Below are positions 1 through 10,398 of a stretch of 64,000 nucleotides of DNA, one piece after another. The first letter of the stretch is position 1. Each line of letters starts with the position of its first letter. The position numbers were made by a program, and so were the translations under genes. The stretch comes from Branchinecta lynchi (lineage: Eukaryota > Arthropoda > Branchiopoda > Anostraca > Branchinectidae), in contig JAKZAP010000005.1 in the NCBI GenBank assembly GCA_023053575.1, forward strand, positions 8,122,001 through 8,186,000, given 5' to 3'. The notes beneath the pieces are model-generated. The model had not been told where the DNA came from. It saw only the letters and a program-made list of their open reading frames with translations, and searched no databases.

Positions 1-187
1 TTACCACTATCAATCCATCATTGTCCTACAGTCGCACTGCAAAGGCATTCTCGAGCTCCCCACAGAACAAGGAAAATCAGAAATATAAAAGCAGTGATAG
101 GCTAGATACTTTATCTGGGACAACTGGCACCCCCCCCCCCCCGACACACGCGCGTCAAATTTAATGAGAGTTATAAGTTTAACTTAC
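1..187. other. FCHO intron 10 (partial), poly-C run
   Basis: Intronic sequence below the last resolved FCHO exon. It has a C run at about 130-142 followed by CACACGCGCG. I see no coding exon in these 187 bases. Confidence 0.5.
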
Positions 188-246
188 GTCAGATGCGGCT
201 GTGACTGGCCAAGAGAATTGTCAGCATCGTAGGAAACATTCTTTTT
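188..246 (-). CDS. FCHO: FCHO coding exon 10 (probable)
   Basis: A 59-nt open stretch between a GTGTTCTTTTAG acceptor and a GTAAGT donor. It would encode residues 491-509, KKNVSYDADNSLGQSQPHL, with the next codon split after two bases. It starts in phase 0 as exon 9 requires. The family linker is poorly conserved here, so the support is splice-site quality, phase and position rather than similarity. It could be skipped or be a chance exon-like stretch. Confidence 0.6.
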
Positions 247-2139
247 CTAAAAGAACACACTTATTACCACAAATATGCATCTTATTGACTATGGTCAGAG
301 GAAACCTCCGCCACCTTCATACCCAAGTGAACGGTGGAGGCTGTATGAACCAAGTACCCACAGACTTGTATCCACTAAGTAGTACAGGTGTAGATGGCGG
401 AACGACTCGCCAACCAAGACAGTCTTATAGGATGGTATACTAGGGAAACCTGCAGGAGTCAATGATTGGCCAAACGCATGGACTGAGAAATTTTCTTTGA
501 ACAGAGCTGGGTGCCATTCTAAATCCATATATCATACATCGAATCCAATCTTTCCCCTTCATCCGAAATGCGTATGAAGAACACTGTTCTTTTGTTCTTT
601 TTGTTATTTATCTTATTTGTTGAAAATTAGCGATTTTGGCAGATCGGTTTGGACCTGGAGGTGAACTTTCGAGGATGAAGCGGTAAGTGAAAATAAAACA
701 AATTCTTCAACTGTTCTTTCTTTATTTTACTGTAATAGTGAAGAGACTCGTTTATTTGTTAATTGGACATGGAGCTTTGTAGGGGTGTAAACTTATTTGG
801 TCATTTATTCTGAATTTAATAAAAGTGAACTGAACTGAATTGTAGAAGAACTCTATAGAAGAATAGCTCCGAGAGCGGTCAAAACGGATAGTAGAAGTCT
901 GTCATCCTAGCGGTTGAGTTTTATTGTTCAAGCTTCCAGGCAAAAGCTCGCCTACTCGCCTTCTATTTAGTGAAGATCCGCCCAGCAGAATCCAATCCTT
1001 TTACAGAAAAAAAGGAGGTTCTGTTGAGAGAAGTGAAAGAAGAATGCATAGGAGTAAGGTTTAGACAGGTAAGATGCAAGTAGGGATGTAACTACAGTAA
1101 AAATAAAAAGTTGCACAAAGCAGAAGCATTCCAGGTAAAGATCCAGTCAGATACACCATACATACACCCATGCAAACAGGAGGGAAATAACAGTCTAAAT
1201 ATGATAGCTTGGTACCTTTAACTGCAGTCTCCGATCAACGGAGAAAAAGAATGGCTTGCAGTGGGGCTTACAGAAAAAAATATACCTTTAGAAATAATTA
1301 AGCGGATCGATAATGTAAACAAGTTCGGAAGAGCTCAAACGTGGAGTGTAGAAGTGTGAATAAATTCCAGGTATCGACCATTAGCCATACATAATCCACA
1401 ATTAAATGACCAAACTGTCAATCTTTTGCTTATCCTCGTGCTTCCAAACGTTTAACACCCTAAAGTAAAACAATAATAGTGTCATCCCGTTCCTGTGCGC
1501 GGGAAATAATTAAGACAATCCGGCTAATTAAGACAACCTTTAAAACTTATCCGCAGCAACCGCACAGGTTCAAGATCTGACCGATGTATTTATTGACAAA
1601 GTGAGCAAGTAAATTTGATATATTTTTACACCGAGAATCGAAAATTAAACAGACTATCCTGGTTTAACATGTCCTTTTCTTCACAGATCTTCGGTCAAGT
1701 TAGTCCGTTCTGGAATTTTCAGTCTTTAACAAATTAAGTTTTTATTTGTGAACTTTTTAGCGTAAGAACATGTTTAAAATGACACAACTTGTTGAGCATT
1801 TTTAACTTTAAGGCAATGGCTAGATTTCGGCCGAGACATCCAGCCAAGGCAAGAATTTCCTGATTCAACATTCCTTTTACCCTAGTGTACATCTTTCGAT
1901 CAGCGAGCCCCCAAATCCCCAAGTCACTCCTCCTCCAAACGTCATCCCGACCTAAATCTCGACCTGCAGAGCCTGTCTTTGTTCTCACCACAACATCTCA
2001 GTTCGCAACAGACAGACGGACAGATTTGCGATAACACAGTCCGCCCGTTTGTGATCCCAACAATGACCCACAACTTCTGCATCGCATGAGTTGTTTATAT
2101 TCTAAGAAGAAAAAATAATATAACACAGTAATAACTTAC
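247..2139. other. FCHO intron 9, mostly unrecognised
   Basis: No host exon seen. Bases about 560-842 look like a retroelement 3' end on the plus strand: AT-rich sequence ending in AATAAAAG followed by a TGAAC-type short repeat. A short plus frame at about 262-390 containing PPPPSYP is open but not identifiable. The remainder shows no clear repeat or gene. Confidence 0.4.
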
Positions 2140-2282
2140 CGAACTATTAAACATACTGGAAGACAAAGATAAACTCTCTACAGTCGCCCGTAGCTCGTCC
2201 ACGCTTGCACTCATCTGGGTAGTTTTAGTCCCATTACTAACAGGGTTGATTTTTACGTGGAATCGACGCTCTGGTTCATCGT
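2140..2282 (-). CDS. FCHO: FCHO coding exon 9 (start of AP-2-activating region)
   Basis: Encodes residues 443-490: DDEPERRFHVKINPVSNG, then MSASVDELRATVESLSLSSS. FCHO proteins have the same order here (EDEEP, a hydrophobic/basic strand ending in IKP, then SLDELK). The acceptor is TTTCTTGTAG and the donor is GTAAGT; 143 nt, phase 1 in and 0 out. The family's linker from about here engages and activates the AP-2 core; I infer the role from homology. Confidence 0.94.
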
Positions 2283-3330
2283 CTACAAGAAAGATCATAC
2301 TAAAACGTGAAATCTGAGTAACATTTTACAGTAATAAAGTAAATGGTGCAAAGCCATTGACTTCTAAACAGCTCGTCGAAATCAATTCTCTCGTAAACTT
2401 TCTGTTGTTCACCAAGTTATTTAGGGCATTGAGTGAGTCATCCATCAGTATTTGGGATGAACAGCGTTCCAACAATTCATAATCTTGTTCCGAAAGACCA
2501 TCATCCAATGTCCAGGGTTGCCATGAGCTCGACTCGTACAAGTGTCAACATTCCGGACAAAAGGGTGCTTTATGACGTTTTTTTGGGGCATTCCGCTGCG
2601 CAATGCGCAAAATGATGATAATTGGTACTTTCCAAAACATTTTAGATCACAGTTTTGTAGCAAAATTTTATCGGAAATGAGCTTTATGTAAGGCTTCAAA
2701 CTATTCTTGTGTCCAAATTCAAAGTAAAGTACATGTTTTTTTTTATCGATAATCGGTATCTTCAGTAAATTAAAGAAAAATGTGCTTTTTCTGACCTAAA
2801 AAGTGTCATTTGTGTGAAAATTTCAGAGAAAAAGTGTCATGGTGTCACTAAGAGGCAAAAGGCGTCAAAAAGCACCAACAGTTTCGCATTTGGCAACACT
2901 GTCAATGTCCTTAGTTAAGCGCTAATCACTGAAAACCACGGACTTAAAACTGTGCCCACGCAGACTATTGTTACTGAAGTATCAACCTTTACTAATGCTA
3001 GTACTCTGCTGGACAAAAAACCTATCCTGTCTTGTGGCTCACCACCAATACCAGCTACAATCTCAGTCACGATACATTCTTGTCCTACGTAGAAACCAAG
3101 CCAGAGTAAGAACATAAATAAAAATCAAAGGAGACACTAAAATATTCGCAAAGACGGTGCTAACTTTCAGAAACAAAACATTTAGTGGTAACTCATTGTG
3201 GTCATGAGGAGCCAGGCGTTGACGAACTGCATCCAGGTGGCGAGCAGTGATTACCCTCTTACGGTCGAGTAGCAGCCTGAAGAACGTGAATCTTGCGTTT
3301 CTATGGCTTCGCTCAAGTGCATCTATATCA
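2283..3330. other. FCHO intron 8, unrecognised part
   Basis: Short overlapping frames on both strands at 2326-2699 and 2915-3419 have no recognisable product and no splice support in phase with FCHO. I treat the stretch as non-coding intron. Confidence 0.4.
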
Positions 3331-3334
3331 ATCC

Positions 3335-4950
3335 CTTTCCGGTCTGTCGGTTGGTCAGGCCAATGTTCTCGAGATCGGATACTTCCAGAAGCGCTAGGAC
3401 GATGAAACTTGGCAGGCATATTAGGAACCCGACCAAACTAACTTGGAAATAGTCATTTCCCCGATCCGACCACCGTGGGGGGAGTAAAGGGAGGGCGAGT
3501 CCGGATTATTGACATTCGTATGACTTTTGAACGGGGAATCGGGTCTTAATGAAACTTGAAATTTGGAAAGACCTCGTATCTCAGATCTCACATTTCAAGT
3601 CCCGGAATGGATCCGGTGACTATATGGGGAGTCGGAGGGGGGAGGAGCGTATAATGGACCCGACCAAACTAACTTGGATATGGTCACTTCCCCGATCCGA
3701 CAACCGTGGGGAGGGGTGGAGGGAAGGGGAATCCCGAATCTTGAGGAATGTATAACTTTCGAACGGGTGAACGGATCTTAACGAAACTTGATATTTGGAA
3801 AGACCTGGTGTCTCAGATGTCCCATTTCAAGCCCAGACCGGATCCATGAATGTGGAGGGGACTCGGAGGCCGGAGCCGTTAATCTTGTGACACGCTTACA
3901 GTGGAGCGAATGGGATGAAACTTGGTGGGAAGAACAAGCACAAGCCCTAGATACATCAGTGACAGAACGGGAACGGATTTGGGCACTATGGGGGGGAGTT
4001 AGGGGTAAGCTATCGATCGCAAGCTAAGGTATTTCCAGGTGTGCTAGGACAACAAAACTTGGCTTCAACATTAGAGACTTGACACGATTGGCTTAGAAAC
4101 AGTCAGTTCCCCGACTCGAACATCGTGGGGAGAGTAGAGGCAAAGAGAATCCCGAATATCTAGGTATGTGTGACTTTTGAACGGGTGATCTGATCTTTTA
4201 AAGTTTAACTGAAAAGGCAACTTATTTTTACATCTTAGATTCAAATACATTGAATTATTACAACACCTATTGGGGATTTTCATTCTGTCCACAGTAGTCT
4301 CCAGTAGGGACGTTGGGAATGTGGACGCTTTCCCATGGTGAATCCGTCCACAATTCGCCCGCGAAAATCACTGCACTATCACTACACAAGACACATCACT
4401 ATCTGGCTCTAGTTTTGGCACTGCAGACTCGTTTGCTGCTGGTATTGTTGCCAAATGTTCCAGGCACCATAGAGATATCACAAAAACGGGGAGAGCGGCA
4501 AGCACAATGGGATAATCGATTATTTGGAAATATCAGAAAAACAAACTAACGCTTTTTCATCGGGTTTTCAAGATTACTTAAGCGAACAAGTGATGGGTAA
4601 CTAGACTGTAGTATCCTAGCCCTTTTCGGTTAAACTTTAATTAAAATTGATGTTTGGAAAGACCTCGTGTCTCAAAATGTCCTATTTAAAGTCCGGACCT
4701 AATCCTATGGACGTTAGGGGGGGGGGGGGAGAGAACCGGAAATCTTGTGACACGTTCGAAGAACAAGCACAAGCCCTAGATACATCAGTGACAGAACCGG
4801 ACCGGGTTCAGTCACTGTGGTGGGAGTTTGGGTGGTGGGGGTCCGACATTCCGGTGATCGCGAACTAAGGTACTTTCAGATGTGCTAGGACGATAAAACT
4901 TGGCTTGGACATTAGAGACTTGAGAAGATTGGCTTAGAAATTGTCATTTC
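3335..4950 (+). repeat. Repeat family B, copy 1 (tandem ACTTTGAACGGG / GAAACTTG units)
   Basis: Several degenerate units each contain, in order, CCGATCCGAC, a GTGGGG run, an ACTTTTGAACGGG-like block, a GATCTTAATGAAACTTG block and a GGAAAGACCTCG block. GATCTTAATGAAACTTG recurs about 233 bases apart (near 3542 and 3775). Poly-G stretches are frequent. Translations of these units give recurring W-rich peptides, which reflect repeated DNA rather than a gene. The same family lies inverted at 6290-7560 and again at 63330-64000. Confidence 0.8.
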
Positions 4951-5029
4951 TCAGATCCAACCATCCCTTAAAGTAGGCTACTAATCCTAACCGCAAAGTA
5001 CAAAAAGTTATTTTAAGCAAAATATACAT

Positions 5030-5475
5030 ATAATATATAATATACGCCATGAGCCCATGATCATTTTTGCCTCAAGGGTTTTACCTCAATCTTGGATTGA
5101 AGACGTACCCATTTTACACATTATTTGAATATGTTTCAAAGTCAGCTTGGGCTCGAACAGTATTTATCTATATATATTCATGATTCGAAAGGGCCCACAA
5201 TCCTTTTTGCGTCGAGGGTTTTGCTTTTTCCTTAAAGTACAAACAATACTTTTGCGCAAAATATACATTTTCATGATCCCTATGAGCTCATCATCATTTG
5301 TGCTTCAAGAGTGTTCGTTACAGATGGATCTCTAGCGCCCTTAAAGTGCGCATCATCACAACCAAGGGTAAAAATAAAAACGTTTGTATACAAACGATAC
5401 TTTCTCATGATTTCCAAGGACCCATCATCATTTTTATCTCAAGGGTTTTGCTTACAAATAATCTCAACAAACCCA
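5030..5475 (+). repeat. Degenerate short tandem units
   Basis: A motif resembling CATGAT..CC..GGGCCCATCATCATTTTTGCCTCAAGGGTTTT occurs about four times, near 5050, 5180, 5275 and 5410. A further copy lies in inverse orientation near 6085-6140. No coding capacity is evident. Confidence 0.55.
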
Positions 5476-5764
5476 CGAATTGACGAATTCCTACTTTCAT
5501 CCTCAGACCCAGCCTTGCAAGTGCTATATGAGCTTCCAGCTCTTGTTGCAGCACTTAACGTCAATTTTGTGGGATGAAAAGTACCATATAGGTCACGCCA
5601 TTCAGAGAGGACTTAGTTTCAAACAAACAAAAAATCGAACTTTGAGGCACTCCTCTCATTGCCAGGGAACGAAGCTCTGTTCACTTGTTCAACGGATATG
5701 TAGATACATCTTCTGCAGCCTAATCCCTAGGATAGTTGCTTGGAATCTTGGGCGAGTTTGTATT

Positions 5765-6060
5765 TAAATATTCTTTGAGCCCAAGCTCACTTTGAAACAT
5801 TTATTCAAACAATGTTTACAACGGATACGACAGCTACGATTCTTCATCAGTGATATTTCGGCCCTCCTTGGCAAGGGTCCTCGTCCGGCTGTCAATCCTC
5901 TGGGTCAAAGTCGGGGAAGGATTACAGGTTTGTTTCCGTCCCCGACGTTGACTCAGAGGATTGACAGCCTGACCAGGACCCTTGCCAAGAAGGGCCGAAA
6001 TACCGCTGATGAAAAATCGTAGCTGACGTATCCGTTGTAAACATTGTTTGAATAAGAGTT
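5765..6060. repeat. Foldback (hairpin) element, family C copy 1
   Basis: Two arms of about 130 bases in inverse orientation flank a short spacer with GGATTACAGG. The left arm contains GAGCCCAAGCTCACTTTG, TTCTTCATCAG, ATTTCGGCCC and GGCAAGGGTCC; the right arm is its reverse complement with scattered substitutions. The unit also occurs at 27238-27497 and 62262-62490, and as single arms elsewhere. It looks like a non-autonomous palindromic repeat. The peptides read through it are translations of the hairpin, not genes. Confidence 0.85.
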
Positions 6061-6289
6061 TGTATTTTGAGAAATACAGTTGTAAGCCAAGCCCTTGAGG
6101 CAAAAATTATCATGGGCCCTTGGGGATCATGAATATATATCGTTCGGTTAATATATTTGTGTGACTTTTCGGTTAAAAAACGCACTTTAAGGGTGCTAAA
6201 AATTAGTTTTCGAGCAACCCTCTTGGGTTAAAATGTATACTTTGCTTAAAAGTATTTTTTGTACTTTGTGGTTAGGATTAGTCCTTTAA

Positions 6290-7560
6290 GGTTAGGATTA
6301 GTACTTTAAGGGATAGTCGGATCTGAGAAGTGAAAATTTCTAAGCCAATCTTGTCAAGTTTCTAATGTTCAAGCCAAGTTTCATCGCCCTAACACATCTG
6401 GAAGTACCTCAATTCGCGATTACCGAAATGCCGGATCCCCCCCCTCCCAACAACTCCCCTCACAGTGCCCGAGCCCGGTCCGGTTTTGTCACTGATGTAT
6501 CTAGTTCTTGTTCTTCCAACCAAGCTTCATCCCAATCGTTCCCCTCTAAGCTTGTCACAAGATTTCCGCCCCCCCCCCCCCTCCCCCATATTTGTCGGCT
6601 CCGTTCCGGACTTAAAACGGAACATCCAAGACACGAGGTCTTTCCAAATATCAAGTTTCGTTAAGATCCGACCACTCGTTCAAACATTATACATACCTCA
6701 AGATTCCAGATTCCCCTCCCTCCACTCCCCCACGATGGTTGGGTCGGAGAACCGACTATTTCTAAGCCAATCACGTCAAGTCTCTAATGTTCAAAAAAAG
6801 TTTCATCGTCCTGGCACATCTGGAAGTACCTTAACTCGCGATAGCTGGAATTCCGGACCCCCCCCCCCCCTCAGTGCCCAAATCCGATCCGGTTCTATCA
6901 CTGACGTATCTAGTTCTTGTGCTTGTCCTTCCCACCAAGTTTCATCCCAATCGCTCCACTCTAAGCGTGTCACAAGCTTTCCGGTCCCCCCCCCCCCAAA
7001 TTGATCGGATCCGGTCCGGACTTTAAATCGGTCATCCGAGACACGAGGTCTTTCCAAATATCAAGTTTCGTTAAGATCCGATCACCCATCCCAATTTTAT
7101 ACATTCCTCAAGATCCCGGATTCCCCCTCCCCCCACTCCCCCCACGGTGGTCGAATCGGGAAGTTGACTATTTCCAGGTTAATTTATGGTCGGATCCCTG
7201 ACTTGCCTGCCAGGTTTCATTGTCCTAACCCACCTAGAAGTAACTTAACTCCGTATCACCGGAATTCTGGAACCCTCCAACTCCCCCCACAGTGCACGAA
7301 TCCAGTCCGATTCTGTCAATGATGTACCTAGGGCTTGTGCTTGTTCCTCCAACCAAGTTTCATCCCATCGCGTGTACCATGATTTCCGCTTCCCCTCTCC
7401 GACTCACTCCCACATTCATCGGATTCGGTCCGGGCTTGAAATGGGACATCTGAGACATGACTCCTTTCCAAATATCAAGTTTCATTAAGATCCGATCACC
7501 CGTTCGAAAGTTATACATGTCACTAAATTCCGGATTCCGGCTCCCCTCCCTCTTCCTCTT
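6290..7560 (-). repeat. Repeat family B, copy 2, inverted relative to copy 1
   Basis: Reverse-complement matches to 3335-4950: blocks CGTGTCACAAG, CATCTGGAAGTACCT, GAGACACGAGGTCTTTCCAAATATCAAGTTTCGTTAAGATC and several C runs. Together with copy 1 it forms a large inverted pair around the foldback element in FCHO intron 8. It ends about 40 bases from exon 8. Confidence 0.8.
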
Positions 7561-7597
7561 ATCCCAACCCGTTGACAACAAACTATGCAAACCTCAC

Positions 7598-7767
7598 CGG
7601 AATCTGTATCGCTGCTGGAATAGAAGGCACCTTTTTCTTCTTTCTCTGCACCGGAAACCCAATCTTCTTTCGGTCGAATCCGGAATCCCTCCTCGTCGAC
7701 TTCTATACTTGGACCGGGGCTCAAGACTTCTTTCGTCGTTATGATGACATCTTCAATCGCTTCTTCG
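7598..7767 (-). CDS. FCHO: FCHO coding exon 8 (DEEG/YSSSD block)
   Basis: Encodes residues 386-443. It reads EEAIEDVIITTKEVLSPGPS, then VDEEGFRIRPKEDW, then GAFYSSSDTDS, with the following Asp codon split after one base. The pair of motifs DEEG-(Y/F)-I-P and FYSSSDSDS is diagnostic for the linker of FCHO proteins. The acceptor is TTTCTTTCCACAG and the donor is GTGAGG; 170 nt, phase 2 in and 1 out. Unusual only in being flanked closely by low-complexity repeat (the inverted 6.3-7.56 kb block). Confidence 0.95.
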
Positions 7768-8026
7768 CTGTGGAAAAAGAAAGTTGTAAAAATGGAACAC
7801 AATGGATCCAATACATCCTGCCTGCGTCAGGTTCGCTTTATAAGAACCTTTTCCAGGCTCGCCTCTACGTTCAACTTAACACTAATATCTTACTCCTTCA
7901 AGACACTAGAGTGAATACAAAAAATATTTGGGTTCTTCTTTAGGGCGGTGGTAGAAGAGCCCATCATTTTATAAGTGAGCCAGGGGGAGAAGTAGCAAGA
8001 AATCGAATGTGCGGTCAGCGATGTTT

Positions 8027-8908
8027 TGGGGATCCCAAAACGTACCTATGACATTGCAAAAGTTGTACGTCTGTCCGTCTGTTAGCACGATAACTCTCTA
8101 AGGGAATGAGATGTTTGAAGAAACTTGGTGTGAGGATTCTTTCGGTCAAGGGTAAGGTCCAAGTTCGAAGATGGTCTCTGTAGCCCTATATTTAGGGGTG
8201 TGGGAGGGGGTTCAGATTAAGGGGCAAACAAAATATTTTTAAACAGCTAATGTGATAGTCGATTACGGGTTAGACGACATTTTGAACACGGTGGTGAAAA
8301 CCACACCGGAGTCCGGCAAAAACCGGAAAGTTGGTTAAAAGTAAAAGTTTCATTTGAAGTTGGTTATATGCTCGATTTAGGGGTAAGAAGACATGCTTAA
8401 CACTTATCTGAAAAGCACGTTCTACCCGGACAACTAGTTAGCCCGGAATCTGGCCAAAACCGGCAAAAGCGCAAGTTTTATTTGAAGTTGATTAGATGAC
8501 AGAATTAGGGGGTAACAAGAGACGCTGAGTCTGTATATGACAATCAATTTTTACCCCGACATATAATTCGTCCGGAATCCGTTTGTAACCGGAATTTTTT
8601 TTATAAGTTAAATATTATTTGAAGTTGACTACATGCTCTTTATACAGATAATGATTTAGGCTGAATTCGTTTCTGAATTTTTTATTTTTGCTGGACAATT
8701 CGCTCGGAATTCGGCGGAAACCGGAAATTTGGCAGAAGTAAAGCAGGAAGTTTCGGCCTGTACCGTCAAAATAGATATGGCTTATAGAGCTCTGTCTGAA
8801 CTTGCTTTTCTCTGATGATTCTGGATCTGGCGAAGACAAGACCCAATTGTCTGGATCAAATATTAGATTTTTGGGATCCTATCGAAACCTTTTGTCTTGT
8901 TTCTTTTA
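8027..8908 (+). repeat. GGATCCCA family (A), copy 1
   Basis: Starts at GGGATCCCAAAACGTA, then a run of GTCTGTCCGTCTG and a block on CGATAACTCTC..GAAACTTGGTGTGAGGATTC. Degenerate units of about 140 bases follow, each with CCGGAATCCGG..AACCGG. It ends in AGACAAGACCCAATTGTCTGGATC and a poly-T-flanked CTTTTGTCTTGTTT terminus. The same order is seen at 22338-23334, 27813-29070, 30299-31452, 32211-32836, 38630-39812, 50290-50975 and 58006-58780. No protein coding is evident, so it appears non-autonomous. Confidence 0.85.
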
Positions 8909-9059
8909 GGTCTGAAGTGAAACAAATACTGCGCTGATCATTGGGGTAATTATATGGAAAAAAATAACGCCCGGTCCATATGCAGCAAGAAATACCATCT
9001 CATTTGTAGATGGTAGTTCTTGCTACCATCTCATTTGTTGTCTGAAAAAAAGATTCCAG

Positions 9060-9760
9060 AATCTCTTTTTTTTTAACACCGTCACCGGTTGCGGTTCGAA
9101 TACACAAATGAACACCTATGGCATCTGCTCGTAATTCTTCAAGTTTCCGACGATTCGGATCATCCATTCGAACTGATAATTATATTTCCGGGAAATTCCC
9201 AGTACGCCCTCCTACCCACCCTACCGAGGTAGGAAATGGCACGTAACCCCAAAATAGCACATCTAGGACATATGACTTTTGTACCGTCCTACGTGTTATC
9301 TAAATCCCTTTATAACTTTAGTCTCTATACGTGCACACAAAATAAATGTTAATCCCGGGCATCTGCTCATACCATCTCCCAAGTTCCACTCGAATCGAAC
9401 TCTCGGATCCAGGCCAAATTGCCAAATGGTCCATTCAAGACCGTACCGTAAAAATTTCATGACAATCCCGCCATCCGTCGTTGTCACTACACGTGTCACA
9501 AGATTACTCCCTCCCTTCTTAGCATGACAAGACCAGGTTCGTACAAATAAATGACAGGACATCTGGTTGCACCATCCATGAAATTTTCCTCGAAACGTAG
9601 CATTTCCGAAAAATGTCTGGTAACCCCCAAGTTTCATCCAAACGGGATCACCTGTTTGCGACTGACATGTGTCACAAGATCCGGATTCCTCTTACCTCCA
9701 ACCGCCCTCCTTACGGGTAATCGGATACGGGAAAGGAAGCTTTTATAAAGCATTAGGTCG
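9060..9760 (+). repeat. Family-B-like repeat fragments
   Basis: Units containing ACATCTGG..CACCATC, CCAAGTTTCAT, GTGTCACAAGAT and ACTCCCTCCC resemble family B (compare about 6870-6990) and the block near 50105-50240. The copies are diverged. No gene seen. Confidence 0.55.
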
Positions 9761-9956
9761 GGTCCTTTGCACGCGTGCCAAGAATCATCCTAGCTTCTGC
9801 TAAAGTGCCCGAACTAGCAAAAGCTAGACAGAACGACAGATATTACGATCGCTATATGGCATATGAGCCGAAGGCTGCAGTCATACGTAAATTTTACTCT
9901 TATTCTCAAATAATTTCTTCGACATTGTTGCCCTGTAAGGATCGACATCCACCTGA

Positions 9957-10241
9957 GGCGTATTCTCGCCGTTCCCCGGGGACTCCTCGAGGAATCGAAG
10001 GGAACGGCGAGAAAAGAGGGAGTCACTCCACGCAGACTCCGCCTAGAAACACAACGGGAATGCTTCTAAAACGGATGTTGTCCGTCCGAATCTGGAAGGG
10101 AGTCCTTTTTGATGATGGTGGCGATAATCGGAGCATTCCCCGTCTGTGGGGCTCGCGAGAATACAGGGAGTGAGTCCCCGGGACGAAAAAAAACGCGGGG
10201 ATTCCTCAAGTAGAGTCCTCGGGGAACGGTTAAAATACGCC
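9957..10241. mobile_element. TIR element, family D copy 1
   Basis: Bounded by GGCGTATTCTCGCCGTTCCC on the left and an inverted, slightly altered form (GGGGAACGG..AATACGCC) on the right. The inside repeats CGGGGAATGC and GGGACTC blocks in both orientations. No transposase frame, so it is a non-autonomous element. Other copies are at 46597-47008 and 60703-61006, with a fragment at 62716-62830. It sits about 15 bases past the donor of FCHO exon 7. I could not define a convincing target duplication. Confidence 0.75.
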
Positions 10242-10262
10242 TCTGGTAGTAGCGCAACTTAC

Positions 10263-10398
10263 GTGTCTGACTTTTCTCCGTTTTCATCTTTAGCGCTGAT
10301 CCTGCTTGCATCCGAGTCTCGTTTTTTGTTGTTTTTCTTTACATCTTTTGGTTCTCTTTCCTTTTCCTTTTTTCTATCCCTTCGACTTTTCAGGAACC
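10263..10398 (-). CDS. FCHO: FCHO coding exon 7 (polybasic linker)
   Basis: Encodes the end of Gly341, residues 342-385, and two bases of Thr386. It begins FLKSRRDRKKEKEREP and continues with a Lys/Asn-rich run, then acidic and Ser residues (KRDSDASRISAKDENGEKSD). The acceptor is TCTTTCGTAG and the donor is GTAAGT; 136 nt, phase 1 in and 2 out, exactly what exons 6 and 8 require. Alignment to vertebrates is weak because this linker varies, so support comes from phase, splice sites and position. A TIR repeat (9957-10241) ends about 15 bases beyond the donor. Confidence 0.87.

Noticed and set aside
1734..1991. 85-codon minus ORF below FCHO exon 9 as a further FCHO exon
   Set aside because: No acceptor and donor in the required phase and no FCHO-like motif; the 188-246 exon fits better.
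5792..6185. ORFs reading IDSLTRTLAKKGRNIADEES (also at 27306 and 62324)
   Set aside because: They are one arm of the foldback repeat read through; the open frame recurs on both strands because the element is palindromic.
6460..7057. Minus-strand frames with recurring WSDWDETWW..LDTSV peptides (also plus strand at 3788-4027 and 4647-4868)
   Set aside because: They are translations of family B repeat units; similarity follows the DNA in all copies, including through frame breaks and G/C runs.
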